This document shows, piece after piece, positions 24,201 to 34,839 of a DNA stretch of 64,000 nt. Position 1 is the first letter of the stretch. Each line of letters starts with the position of its first letter. A program made the position numbers and the translations under genes. The notes beneath the pieces were generated by a model. That model was not told where the DNA came from. It made no database searches and saw nothing but the letters and a program-made list of their open reading frames with translations. The stretch lies in the NCBI GenBank assembly GCA_025266875.1, contig JALLLT010000014.1, forward strand, positions 124,001 to 188,000, written 5' to 3'. Origin of the DNA: Fennellomyces sp. T-0311 (taxonomy: Eukaryota > Mucoromycota > Mucoromycetes > Mucorales > Lichtheimiaceae).

Positions 24201-25608
24201 GATGGGGTGACCATGCACAGACAAGCACAGTGCTATTTGTCACCGATTCCTGATGGCCCGTATGCAGCCGCCCATTGCTTACAGTACTCTGCTTCAAGGG
24301 CGGTGGAATAGCTATCAACATGATATCACCAAAAAAAAAGATTGAGCAATACAGTTACACTTACTCAAATTGCTAATTCCATTGACGAAGAAATTGTGAT
24401 CTAAAAAGCTGGCAAGTTTACCAAGCTCATTGTCGAAGCATCTAATGAAGAAGAAATCATCGGCAATTTTGGAGTACACTGTTGCAATCAATGGTGTAAG
24501 TGTACAGTACTTTTTAAATGCGATATAACTAGTTTCTTGTTGGTCTAGATCTGGGGACCAAAAGCATGATATCGCTCGATGAAATCGACCAAGTTGTTTG
24601 TAAGCATACAAAGGGATTCACAAAAGATTATGCGCTCAATCAATTTCTAGATACCTTTGAACGACTTCGCAACACATGACAATTGTTACTTTGCTTGGAC
24701 AGCGACATAACATAAAAGCATGCTAAAGTACGGCGACAGTAAGCCAGTCGAATGTAGATCTTTCACTTGGATCACTGCGTGACACCGGCGTGGAGATTCC
24801 ACCACAGGAAGAGGTATTTTCAGGTGCTCTCAAATACTAGACAGTTACGATATACTCGATAAGTTTATAATATAACACTTAAGATTATATATTGTGAACG
24901 AAAACAATAATAACAAAGTAATAGTACATTTTACTGCTATAATGGGCCCTTATCCCAGTACGCACGAATATTGGAAAATTTCCAGTGAGTCAAACGTCCG
25001 TATAACGATGTTAGCACCCGTGTCACCGCCATTGTCACCATTTCAGCTATTACACCTGCGAGAAATAAAGTTGACAGCAGGCTATGATTCAAAGAAAATG
25101 TTGGGTGTTCCAAGGACAACGAGATGAGAGGATTAATATTGGCTGTTTTGAAGTGCGCGATGACCAAAAAAGCAATAAATCTTGTGATGCACTTTGACGG
25201 TACTTAATATTCTGAATCGTAAAGATGCAAGCGTCGACTTTCTCTTCGGCTGCAGTTGTCGCCTGTATGCCTTCTACAGGATAAGTGAATGCGATAGAGC
25301 GCCTGCTGAGGCTTTGAGGTGAATGGGAAAGGTCCGTACATCGGAAAAGTAAAAATAACAGGATTAAAGCCATTGGGATAAACACGAACCCAATGACGTT
25401 AAAAGCAAGTCAACTGCTGCCCATTTGACGCCAGGCTCTACTGGCATTCTCTTTGGTAAGCGCTGGGGTATTAGGGCTATTCTTTTGTCCCACCACATTT
25501 TTTTTTGAAGTGGCAAGAACAGTTCACATGTGACTTCACTTATCAACGCTAGAGGTTAGATCCATCCCATCCTTGGTCATTCCTTTAATTACTTCCTGGA
25601 TCTAGGAC

Positions 25609-25780
25609 ACCTGCTCCAATACGTATCACAAAGCTGCACAACATCAAAATATTCAAAGATACCATAACTGCGGAATTCAATTTACTAGACCTGTGCTAGT
25701 TGGGAGATGCGTGCTCAACTACTGTTGATGAGCCACAATTTCCCAAGATGGTGAAATTACATGTCCAAGAAAAATGAAAA
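25609..25780 (+). pseudogene. degraded fragment of the upstream DIL-domain gene
   Basis: This stretch aligns with bases 20904-21077 of the ankyrin+DIL gene. Shared blocks in order are CTGCTCCAAT, CAAAGATACC, GATGCGTGCTCAA and GTTGATGAGCC (parent GTTGGTGAACC). It contains substitutions, small deletions and in-frame stops, so it cannot encode the DIL segment. It covers only ~60 codons of the parent's C-terminal part, and no further parent-like segments were recognised nearby. It points to an old partial duplication of the DIL locus. Confidence 0.7.
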
Positions 25781-27429
25781 AAATACTTGTGACTGTAATG
25801 ACTGCAGTGTGATCTTTTACTATTCAGACTGTGTTCAAATTTTATCGGCGTATAATACCGAAGTATCCGGGCAAAGTCAGAGTTTGTCAGGTTGTACAAA
25901 AATAAGAGACTGCAAATTGCCCATAATGTGGTACATTGTGATATATTGGGTAAACTGCTAGGCAATTGATCGCATATTAAAGCACGAGTTAACCCATAAT
26001 GGAATCTGTTGTCAAAGATTTTGTTCCGAAAAGGGAAGCTAAAATGGGTTGCATAAAGTCCTCTCTGGTCGGACAAAACTACTTTCATCTCTGTACATAT
26101 ATTGGATGAACAGGGTGCTTTGCCTCGTTTCCCATTCTGGCCATAGTGATTGATTCACCCGATTATATACAAACTATTATAAAGCAGCGCATGCACAAAA
26201 CCGGTCATACAGATAACTGGATTGCCATTGCAACGATACTTCTTTAACCTCTTACTATTAGTACTTTCTGCTATGTTCCACGCAGTCCATCATTTTTGAA
26301 GGGAGGTATATCAGATTGACGCATCATATATATTCAATGTATGCTTACTGCTGATATAATAGAGAGAGGCCAGTGCTATAACGCACTGACTAAACACTTC
26401 GTCGTGAGTAAATTAGGTTCATTCAATAATGTATTCTTGAGGATTGGACTTGTTATGAAAATTTAACGAGAACCTACATACGCAGCTACTACGCGTTGAA
26501 AATAAATTAAGTATACTTCTCATCATCAAATCTGTCCTCGACCAAGAGTGTTGGTTTATCATTACTATCGAAATTCCGTCGCTTTCATCTTGACAGACGT
26601 TTTTTTTTTTACAAAGACACCGACATGGCAAAATAAAAACTAGTAGTATCATGGCTTGTTGAACCATACCACACCATCCTTATCAATTTAAAACTGTTTC
26701 ACAAATATGACTTGACCTGTACTGTTGCTGTTTCTATTCAACCTAGCGTATGGGATAACCATCCAGTTAATCAATCTATCACGTTATCAACATCAATCGC
26801 ACGCCATAAAAGCAATTCACCCGAAGAGCTGAAATTTGCGTTCTATTGGACCAGTGTTTCAGTTTTTACTTCCTACGTTAGCGGATTGTTAGGTATCTTT
26901 TCTTCCAAGCCATATTTTCCCATGTTTGGCAATAAGTATGCTCTCTACTGGATAAGTTCTGCTGTACCAATATTGAAAATGTTGCCGAAGCATTGCTCGC
27001 GACTCCTGAAATTAAAGGTAACGAAATATTGTCATGCTCAATTCAATTTTTGAATCATTGATTTCCGTGTCAAAATTCAAAGAGGCGGAAAGGGGCCACA
27101 TATTCAGTTGGTCAATGAAATGAATCTCCAAGCACCCGTCACGAATTAAAGGCTGGTTCGTAAGTGGAAATACTTTATGGTAAGCGGCCACTGATTGAGA
27201 CAGAAATGCCGGTGCATGAGTATGGTAATAGTATAGTTGGCTTGCTATAAGACAATCCATTAAAATTGTACCGCTCAGATAATGAAAAACCAGAACCATC
27301 AAAGTTCCGCGCCATCGGGCCTACTCGTGATACTGGGAAAGGCCCATTAAGGTACGATGATATAATATGTATTTCTGACAAACACCGGACACGGTTATAC
27401 TGTCTGTAGTAGAACTGCACAAGTTCTGC

Positions 27430-28031
27430 ACGAACTTACAATTTGCTCGCTCATATTCATTTGAAGCATTATCCTGAAGTAGTCAAGAGTGAAAATGGTC
27501 GGTGGAAATGGAAAAGAACACTAGCTGATGGAACCATAATTTGATTTAACAGAATGATTGAAATGAATATGACGTTTACGTCTGCAAACTAACAAGTCTT
27601 ACCCGAGAGTTTCCGCAACTTTCTCAAAGATGGTGGCGATATATTTTTTCACACAGCAGTAGTTGAAATGGACGGTACGATATTAACGTTTAAAATTCGT
27701 GAGGAATGAGCAAGGCTAAAGTCCTCAAGAATTCAGGAAACCACTGGATCTGTCCCTACAAGCTTTGCCTTCGTGCTTCTAGGACTACGCTCAACTTGCG
27801 TAAGCATATCTATGTAGAGTATTGTCAATTGTTCCCAAAGTTCGATCAGCAAACAATATTCAAAAGTCCTTCGTCAGAAATTGAGTTTACATTACTAGGT
27901 ATGATCTCGAGAAGAGATATGCCCTAGTATTGTGAGATCTTACTATACTCTTAATAGATGGTAGACGTGATGAATCCGATGGTGACAAAATGCCCATGAT
28001 GTTACCAGACGGAACACTAAAGCATATGTGA
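27430..28031 (+). pseudogene. C2HC zinc-finger-like coding remnant or small gene
   Basis: Two coherent parts. From about 27450 to 27710 one frame (HLKHYPEVVKSENGRWKWKR; LPESFRNFLKDGGDIFFHTA) carries two in-frame stops. From 27706 an ATG opens an 88-codon model with two exons (27706-27898, 27958-28031), GT-AG ends and preserved frame. It contains CPYKLC, 12 residues, H, then VEYC, a C-x4-C-x12-H-x5-C finger-like array, and ends DGTLKHM. Either a small lineage gene or a decayed, formerly longer zinc-finger protein, possibly transposon-borne. No family recognised. Confidence 0.35.
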
Positions 28032-30204
28032 TTACTGATACGTGGTTCTTTAATTTTTTTTTATTATTTACATAACAAATGGATATTGTAGAGAAAGGAT
28101 TTACTACCCGTACGCTTTATGTGGCTGTTCATCCCAACAGCGCGGCAAACACTTCTTACACACATCTGGGAATGCCACCACAGAATGCTTCACTTTTATA
28201 CAGAAAATAGTCGAGATGACTATTCAAGCCTTCAGCGGAAATTTTTCAAGTAATCCCACGGGACACTATACGAATAGCATGCTAATTTCTGAAAGCTATC
28301 AGTAAACTCGCGAGGCAAACTTGGAAAAGGCGAGAAAATCAGCGTGCGTACTTTGCATGGTGAAATTGTGTACGTATGATTAAAAATTCGAGAGGAATCT
28401 GTTAGATGTGTGTTGTATATTGTGTAAGAAAAAACCTTATGTTCTCTAAGATTAAGTTGCACCTTTGACTGATACAAACTTTTACATCAAAAGCGGTAGA
28501 CCGTGCCTTACGTTCATGCATAATCAGTGAGAGAACCACTAAAGGTGTTCGGTTTAGTTTGTCGACTATACAAGCATTGGTGATAATAAAAGGACTCAAG
28601 TGAAAAAAAACCGCCCAACGCTGATCATATGTATATATCTCTTGCATCACTAATATAGACAACACCAATCGGAGCTGTGCTTCCAGAAACAAGGGTGATC
28701 ATGCGTTTCAATATACGGTCTATAGCTCGGCAAAATATCGCTAGTACGGTTATTCAGTCCCTTAATGAGGATTTAACCGTCATTACAGTACAAAGTAAAT
28801 GTTTGCGTGTGCGCACAGTGTTTAACCCTACCTATTATACTTCGAAAGGTGCGTTAGCTGGCTATGTATTCCTCGATTGAAATGTACGCTTTACTTCCGG
28901 CCGATTGAGCTCCGTTCTGAGTTGAACGCACAGGCATATGCTTTTCCACATTAGTCTACTGTGTTAGCATCAATCGAGCACATCGATTCACAGCACCAGA
29001 TTTAGCATTCGGATGTCTTCTGGTCTAAGAAATCATCGTTCCAATATATCTCTAACGCCCTCTAAACATGAGGAATGTCGCTTTAGCTGGCATATTCGTT
29101 AAAAGGTTCCTTATCTGTAATCTTTATAGTTACTCTTCTGTCTATTACTGCCACTTAATTAGCACATCCTCTCATTAACTAATACTTTCTAAAGATGCGT
29201 TGCTCCTCAGGACGCTGGTTCTCTCGACTGGATGGCAACTAATCTCTTTTCTGATTGACAATGTACAAGTATTAATTTAGGAGGCGGTACTAGCAGCAAG
29301 GCATCGTAAGCCAATATTTTCTTTAGACGCCCATTGGCAATCGATTCCGGCCTCGTGCTAATAAGATATTAGCGAGCTGTGCCTGTCTACATTTGGAACT
29401 GAACGTCCAGCTCGGCTGCCGATGATTTGCAAGGAGCTCAGTAAACATGTCCGATGAATTGGATTGGATGTGTTGCGAGGCAGCAAGCAAAAGCCATGGC
29501 TCACGTGTCGCCATCCTGACATCAACAAGGTGCATGCGGCTACACATGCATTGACGAGTGGATGTCAACTAAGCTGATGACCCTATTGTTGGTTCATGTA
29601 AACAAACAGCCAAAAGTTCAAGTTCATATTGCAATGGCTCAATTCGGCAAGAATTTGCTCAGCACCGTATCCGCAATCTTGGAAACTGGCTTCCTCAAAA
29701 TAATAACACCAAACACCCCGATCTCGATCATCATCAATAACCACGATGGTATGTACGCCAGTCCCCGCACTTTTATATTATTATGAACATGGGTGAATTC
29801 TTCTTCTCTGAACAAACGAGATTACATCATCGTTTCGATCGATCTCCCGTTCCGTACTTTTCGACTTATCGCTTGGCATTACGTTTTGCGCAATTCTTCC
29901 TGCCGTTTTCTAACCCTTTTACCCGTTTAACAGCGGGTACATTCTTCTGATTGCGCGCGGACTAGGATGCTATGCGCGAAATGAGGGCCACGTTCATTGG
30001 TCGTTCAAATAATACAATCTCTTTGTCGTACCAACCCCTTTCGTTACGGTTTCACCAACCAATTTGAGCGGTTTGGAATCATTCGATCCATGCCAGTTAT
30101 AAAATCCACCCGTCTGGTTTTTATTTCTTGTATTGTCTATCCCCCTTTCCTTTCCTTCTTCACGTGCAGCTGACAACGCCAATTTTTTTTTCCACTTGTT
30201 TCAA

Positions 30205-30420
30205 ATGAATGAACACGCTTTGCAAATCTGCCCCGTCTGTTCTGCTGATTTGTCCCAAGGAGATCATTACGAATGGTGTGCTCTTCACAAGTAACGCGAC
30301 CCAAGCTTTTTTTTCTACGCGGTCTTTTATTTTTTTTACTAACGCATGAAATACTTTAGTGGAAAGCTAATCAATTCGCTGCGCAGACATTGGTTATCAC
30401 TACGCAACCACTACCGGTGA
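30205..30420 (+). CDS. putative 48-aa zinc-binding microprotein
   Basis: Two exons (30205-30290, 30360-30420) give 48 aa with phase preserved. The 69-nt intron has a GTAACG donor, a perfect TACTAAC branch site near 30337-30343 and a TTTAG acceptor. The peptide begins MNEHALQICPVCSADLSQGD, continues HYEWCALHN, and ends in a basic Trp/Arg-rich helix (INSLRRHWLSLRNHYR). The CPVC pair followed by WCALH suggests a single zinc knuckle. It is too short for most gene finders. It could also be the last exons of a longer gene, but no upstream exon is obvious. It converges on DPH1, whose stop lies 163 bp away. Confidence 0.5.
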
Positions 30421-30582
30421 TGAAAAGGGCAGTTGGACGTTTTAATGCATTATGTACATATCGCACTTTTTGCTTTCATGGCAAATGCTCGCTCTTTGTA
30501 AATGTAATTTGCATATCAGGTTTTTTGGTACATGTGGAAACAGAGAAAAACTTTTTGTAACACGTAGTATATTCACACCCGA

Positions 30583-32455
30583 TCACTGTCGTTTTATGGT
30601 TCGTTTTACGTTACGCCCGTGATTCGGCGTCCAAGGGCCCAGGCTGTCATTAGCGTAAAAGTCCATGGGGTAGACGTCGTGCCACGATGCCTTACCCAGC
30701 GCAATAGATGCTTCGTAGGGCGTCAGTAAGGGTTTTGGGAAGGCATAGCCCCAATCCGTGGAGAGACGAGGACATGCGATTTGAATCCATCTAATAACAC
30801 ACAGCGGTTAAATATCTCATTGGTTCGCTCATCATCAAAAAGTAAAAAAAAAAAAAAAAAAGAAAAAACTCACGCATCAACATCTTCAAATTGGGCAAGT
30901 TTTTGCGGAAAGATTTCGGAGAGCAGCACGGTGACTGATTCTTTTCCGGCTTGGTTGATACACGATTCCAAATATTCCATAATCTGGGGCTTGCCTTGGC
31001 GGCCCAAGGTGCCAAGGATCAAGCCATACTTTTTGGCCTCAGTAGCCATCGAGACGGCATGTTTCCGAAGCGACTGCATCTCCGCGTGATCATAGCGCTC
31101 TCTTGTGATGCGTTTATCGTACGGGTTATACCTAAAAAATAAACAAATTTAATCTTGAGAAATAGGCGTGCTCGTCACGGGTATATGTTTACTGGAAAGC
31201 AGGAATCGTGGGGTTGTGAATCATGATGGACTCTAAGTGGAAGCGCCCGTCACCGAGATAGCTAATGTATTAACCAATATATCCGTCAATATATCATTCA
31301 ATTATTTCAAAAAGGAACTCACATAATGGCATCCATTTCAGGCAATTTTGGAGATGTGCAACCTAAAATCTCACCGGGAGATAGCGGTTTAGATTGGGGT
31401 ATGATGACTGTATAATCAGCTTGCAATGTCTCTCGCACAGACTAATGCGCGCCAGTTAGTAAGGGTAAAAGAGATGGTGCATATATGTGCTGATTGGGGG
31501 GCGGGGCGGGTTAACTCACCTGCAGCGCCGCGACAAATTGAATTGTTCCCACAAGGACCAGCCTTTTCCCTGCCTCGAAGTTCTTTTTCACCGTGTCGAC
31601 AAAGTGCTGCGTGTCAATACCAATGTCCACAAAAACATACAACGTGTTGATTGGTGTAACGTCCACGGGAACTGTTGTGTAATCGCGAACCCGGTTTGAG
31701 TATTATGTGAACACACGCCGTAGGGGCCCACGCTCGCTTACCTAAACAGCTATGGCCGTAATGTAGTAAAAAGTCGCACCCTAATGCACGTGCCGTGTAA
31801 TCGTCGATGCAACACGCGCCGTATGTTACGTCTCCCATGATAAGCGTCTCCGCCTGACAAAACCTATATAGAGCCCCATTATAAGATCCCCGTGTTTGGA
31901 TGTCGCACGGTGTAACTTACACTTCGAGAATATCCGAAATCACACACGCAAACATTAACAGACCTTCTGGCATCTGAATTGCCACTATGGCACCATATCT
32001 TGGTCATTTCTTTCCTGCTCTTCTCTCCGGCATGTTCCGCTCACCTTTCTTTGCCTTTGCCTTTCGTATCCGCCATACCGATTTGTGGATCTCAAAGTTA
32101 TAATTGGAGGGAAGCTGCAAAGTATTAGATTTTACCATATATGAATATACCCTGCTTTTTTTTCATACATTCTCGATCGCCTTGTTCAATAATGGATCAT
32201 TCAAGATCTCGTCAGGAATTTGGTTTGCTACGCGACTAGCACGCGGTCGTCTCGATTCTGTTCTAACAAGTTAATTACCGTTGCAGGAAACAAAAACGAA
32301 GACTGCTTGAATCCATTCAGATCTCTCTTACTGGCGAAACCCACGGCGCCGTCTTCAATGGCAGGTGTGTCGTCTGTTGGCTTTGTGTTGCGTGCACGAC
32401 CAACAAATCGCTTCTTGGTCACTGTTGGTTTTGGTTTATCTTCAATAGACTCCAT
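30583..32455 (-). CDS. DPH1: diphthamide synthase subunit 1 (DPH1)
   Basis: Radical-SAM-type 3-amino-3-carboxypropyl transferase subunit that with Dph2 and Dph3 starts diphthamide formation on eEF2. Ten exons on the minus strand (32455-32332, 32227-32169, 32114-32045, 31984-31921, 31863-31742, 31671-31520, 31441-31323, 31261-31193, 31131-30874, 30790-30583) give 414 aa. Family blocks are all present: [126 protein letters not shown] and [13 protein letters not shown]. The three Fe-S cysteines are therefore plausible in GACC, ILGC and ACPR. The N-terminus is short and disordered. Divergent from COX15 with a 184-bp gap. Confidence 0.95.
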
Positions 32456-32639
32456 TGTATAAGAACAAGTGGCTTCGCAGAGAAAAAGTTAAAGCAGAAA
32501 TGTGGTCTGTTTGTTGCTGGGCGGGGATAGCCAGGCAACCAAAAAAAGCGAGGCATCTGGAAATCGAACCACATTTTTTTTTATTCGGCTTCTTTTCCTT
32601 TTGTCTTTTTGACAACCACACCCCCTACTCTTTTTGCCA
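32456..32639. promoter_or_regulatory. shared bidirectional promoter of DPH1 and COX15
   Basis: 184 bp separate the two divergent start codons, so both promoters and 5' UTRs must lie here. T-rich and purine-rich tracts occur near 32572-32605. No motif could be named with confidence. Confidence 0.6.
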
Positions 32640-34136
32640 ATGTTGAGAAGCTCCATTCAACGAGCATTCACCGCTCGCCCTGGTCTTTGTTCGCGTGCGT
32701 TGACTACGCCATGGACACCATTACGGACACGCTTATTACATACGACACCAAGAATGGTAAACAGACCATTGCAGCCTGGACGCGTATTGCAGTGGACCAA
32801 ACTTCGGCTCATGTCGTCTGCGCGGACAACCGGCGCAACGACCACCCGACCTGCCGTTGCTTATTGGCTGTACTTCAATGCGGGCCTTGTATACGCTATT
32901 GTTGTTGTCGGCGGTCTGACTCGTCTCACCGAAAGCGGCCTATCCATTACCGAGTGGAACGTTATTTCGGGTATGAAGCCGCCGCGGTCTGAAAAGGATT
33001 GGGAAGAAGAGTTTGAAAAGTATAAGCAATTCCCTGAATACAAAATGTAAGTACGGGCCATGTTCCTTGGCGGATCAGTTTTATCAACACGCAGAACTGT
33101 AGTTTGAACCGACATATGACGCTGGACGAATTCAAGAACATCTTTTATTGGGAATGGAGTCATCGCATGATTGGTCGCTTCATTGGTGCTTCCTTCATCC
33201 TTCCAGGATTGTACTTTGCGTCGCGCGGACATATGACACGTCGCGTTGCTAAGCAAACATTTGGCATCACCTGTATGCTTGGTTTCCAGGTAACGCATCC
33301 ATTGCAATTTGAGGGGAAAACGAAGGGAATTGATAGAATATGGCTGTAGGGCTTTATGGGATGGTACATGGTCAAGTCAGGTCTGAACCAGGCGCTGATG
33401 GAAGAACCCGGAGCCGTTCCGCGTGTGAGTCAATACCGATTGACCGCGCATTTAGCGACCGCTTTCATGATTTACGGATCCACCATCTTTGTGGCTGCCG
33501 ATATTCTGAGACAAAACAAGATTGCCAATGGCACTTATCCAAAGGAAGTCGCCAAGATGCTCAACAACCCTGCGCTGACGCGGTTCCGTCGTTGTGCTCA
33601 CATCATGGGCAGCATCATCTTCCTGACAGCCATGACGGGTGGTTTAGTTGCTGGTTTGGATGCCGGTTTAATCTATAACGAGTTCCCTTACATGGGTGAA
33701 GGCTTTGTGCCACCCAAATCCGAGTTATGGTCCGATCACTATGTCAAGCCAAACGACAACGGCAAATGGCGCAACCTTTTGGAAAACCCTACCACGGTTC
33801 AATTTGATCATCGCACCATGGTAAGTTTCTTTTTGGTAGGGAAGAAAGGCTCGAGTAAAGCTGAATATATACATGCGTATGCGTTTGTAGGCTGAATCCA
33901 CTGCTGTCTTAACAACGGCTCTTTGGGCTTATTCGCGAAAACTGCCACTTCCCAAGAATGTTCGTCTGGCAGTGAACACCATGATGGGTGCTGTGGTGGT
34001 TCAAGTTACCTTGGGCATTACTACCCTTATTTATATGGTGCCTATTGAACTTGCAGCAGCGCATCAAGCTGGTGCTTTGGCACTGTTGACATCCAATTTC
34101 TGGTTGATCCATGCACTTCGCAAAGTGCCACTGTAG
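32640..34136 (+). CDS. COX15: haem A synthase COX15
   Basis: Inner-mitochondrial-membrane enzyme that oxidises haem O to haem A for cytochrome c oxidase. Four exons (32640-33046, 33103-33289, 33350-33820, 33891-34136) give 436 aa. A basic, Ser/Arg-rich presequence of about 65 residues precedes the first span (VAYWLYFNAGLVYAIVVVGG). Family landmarks follow: LTRLTESGLSITEWNVISG, FYWEWSHRMIGRFIG with the haem-ligand His, GFMGWYMVKSGL, RVSQYRLTAHLATAFMIYGS, DAGLIYNEFPYMG, VQFDHRTMAESTAVLTTALW, and a final span ending HQAGALALLTSNFWLIHALR. The paired His residues expected in both halves are present. Upstream in-frame sequence starts only with TTG, so the ATG at 32640 is used. Confidence 0.95.
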
Positions 34137-34839
34137 ATTCCAATTGTATTTATAAACTACATGATTTAGATTTATCCTTTGGATAGCATGAAATATTGTC
34201 CATGACAGCTCATGTTAAATAAGCACTTGTACTTCCAGTGGATGCACGATTGACACCAAAGAAGTTCAGACAGGGCGGAAGGATGCTGCTCCATCCTACC
34301 GTTTCGACCGCCACCCCTATTGTCCATTCAAGCGCAAGAGAAAGGCAACGATCGCAGAAAAGTTTGAATAGAACGAGAACAAAACTGTACAACTAGCTTA
34401 TATTTGTCACTTAAAAGTAGCTCTGCTGGTATTTCAACAGCTTGCGCATTTTAGTGGTTGAATGTGAGTTTAAAGTCGTCTCACAGCTGAAAATATCAGA
34501 TCTGGATTACATATGTGTCAATGAATTACCTGATATGTCGTATAGCGTACGTACATCTGGAAACCACTCTTGAGGCAACTATTCTCCGTGATGTTGTGTA
34601 ATCTGCGCCTTTGCTGATGCGTTCTCAAACGACAAAATATGATCTATCACTGTACATTCATCTGTATCTCTGTGATATAACCTAGTGCGAGCCCATGTCA
34701 GTATCTGGCACATCATATCAGCGTGGCTAGCTGCTTACCAACAGACCTTGGAAGCATAGACAATAATTCAAGTTCAGCGATACAGCATCAAAATTTGACC
34801 TTGGTTTCTTCCTGTCGACTTTGCCATTGACCCTTTGCC
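34137..34839. other. intergenic region, no gene seen
   Basis: About 700 bp between COX15 and the PRP40 start. Open frames are short and unconvincing on both strands. It should contain the COX15 terminator and the PRP40 promoter. Confidence 0.5.

Larger units (their letters stand above)
21225..30204. other. 9-kb gene-poor block with decayed sequence
   Basis: No intact conserved gene was found. Scattered coherent frames without full gene structure include 21583-21807 (begins SPPDDDNLDSLTSFHKLPL) and ~21970-22145 (QVEKLLQARRKIEQFSSTRL then GEPYTNMSLHKTELLHHGYY). A further one is 26712-27053 (central FAFYWTSVSVFTSYVSGLLG). A poly-G run lies near 23677-23687 and a perfect 12-bp inverted repeat at 21643-21681. 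Two better-defined relics are listed separately (25609-25780 and 27430-28031). The block is AT-richer than flanking genes, consistent with an old, degraded insertion or duplication zone. Confidence 0.5.

Noticed and set aside
29323..29568. 81-codon minus-strand frame at the end of the gene desert
   Set aside because: No ATG in a good context, no homologous motif, and length expected by chance over 9 kb.
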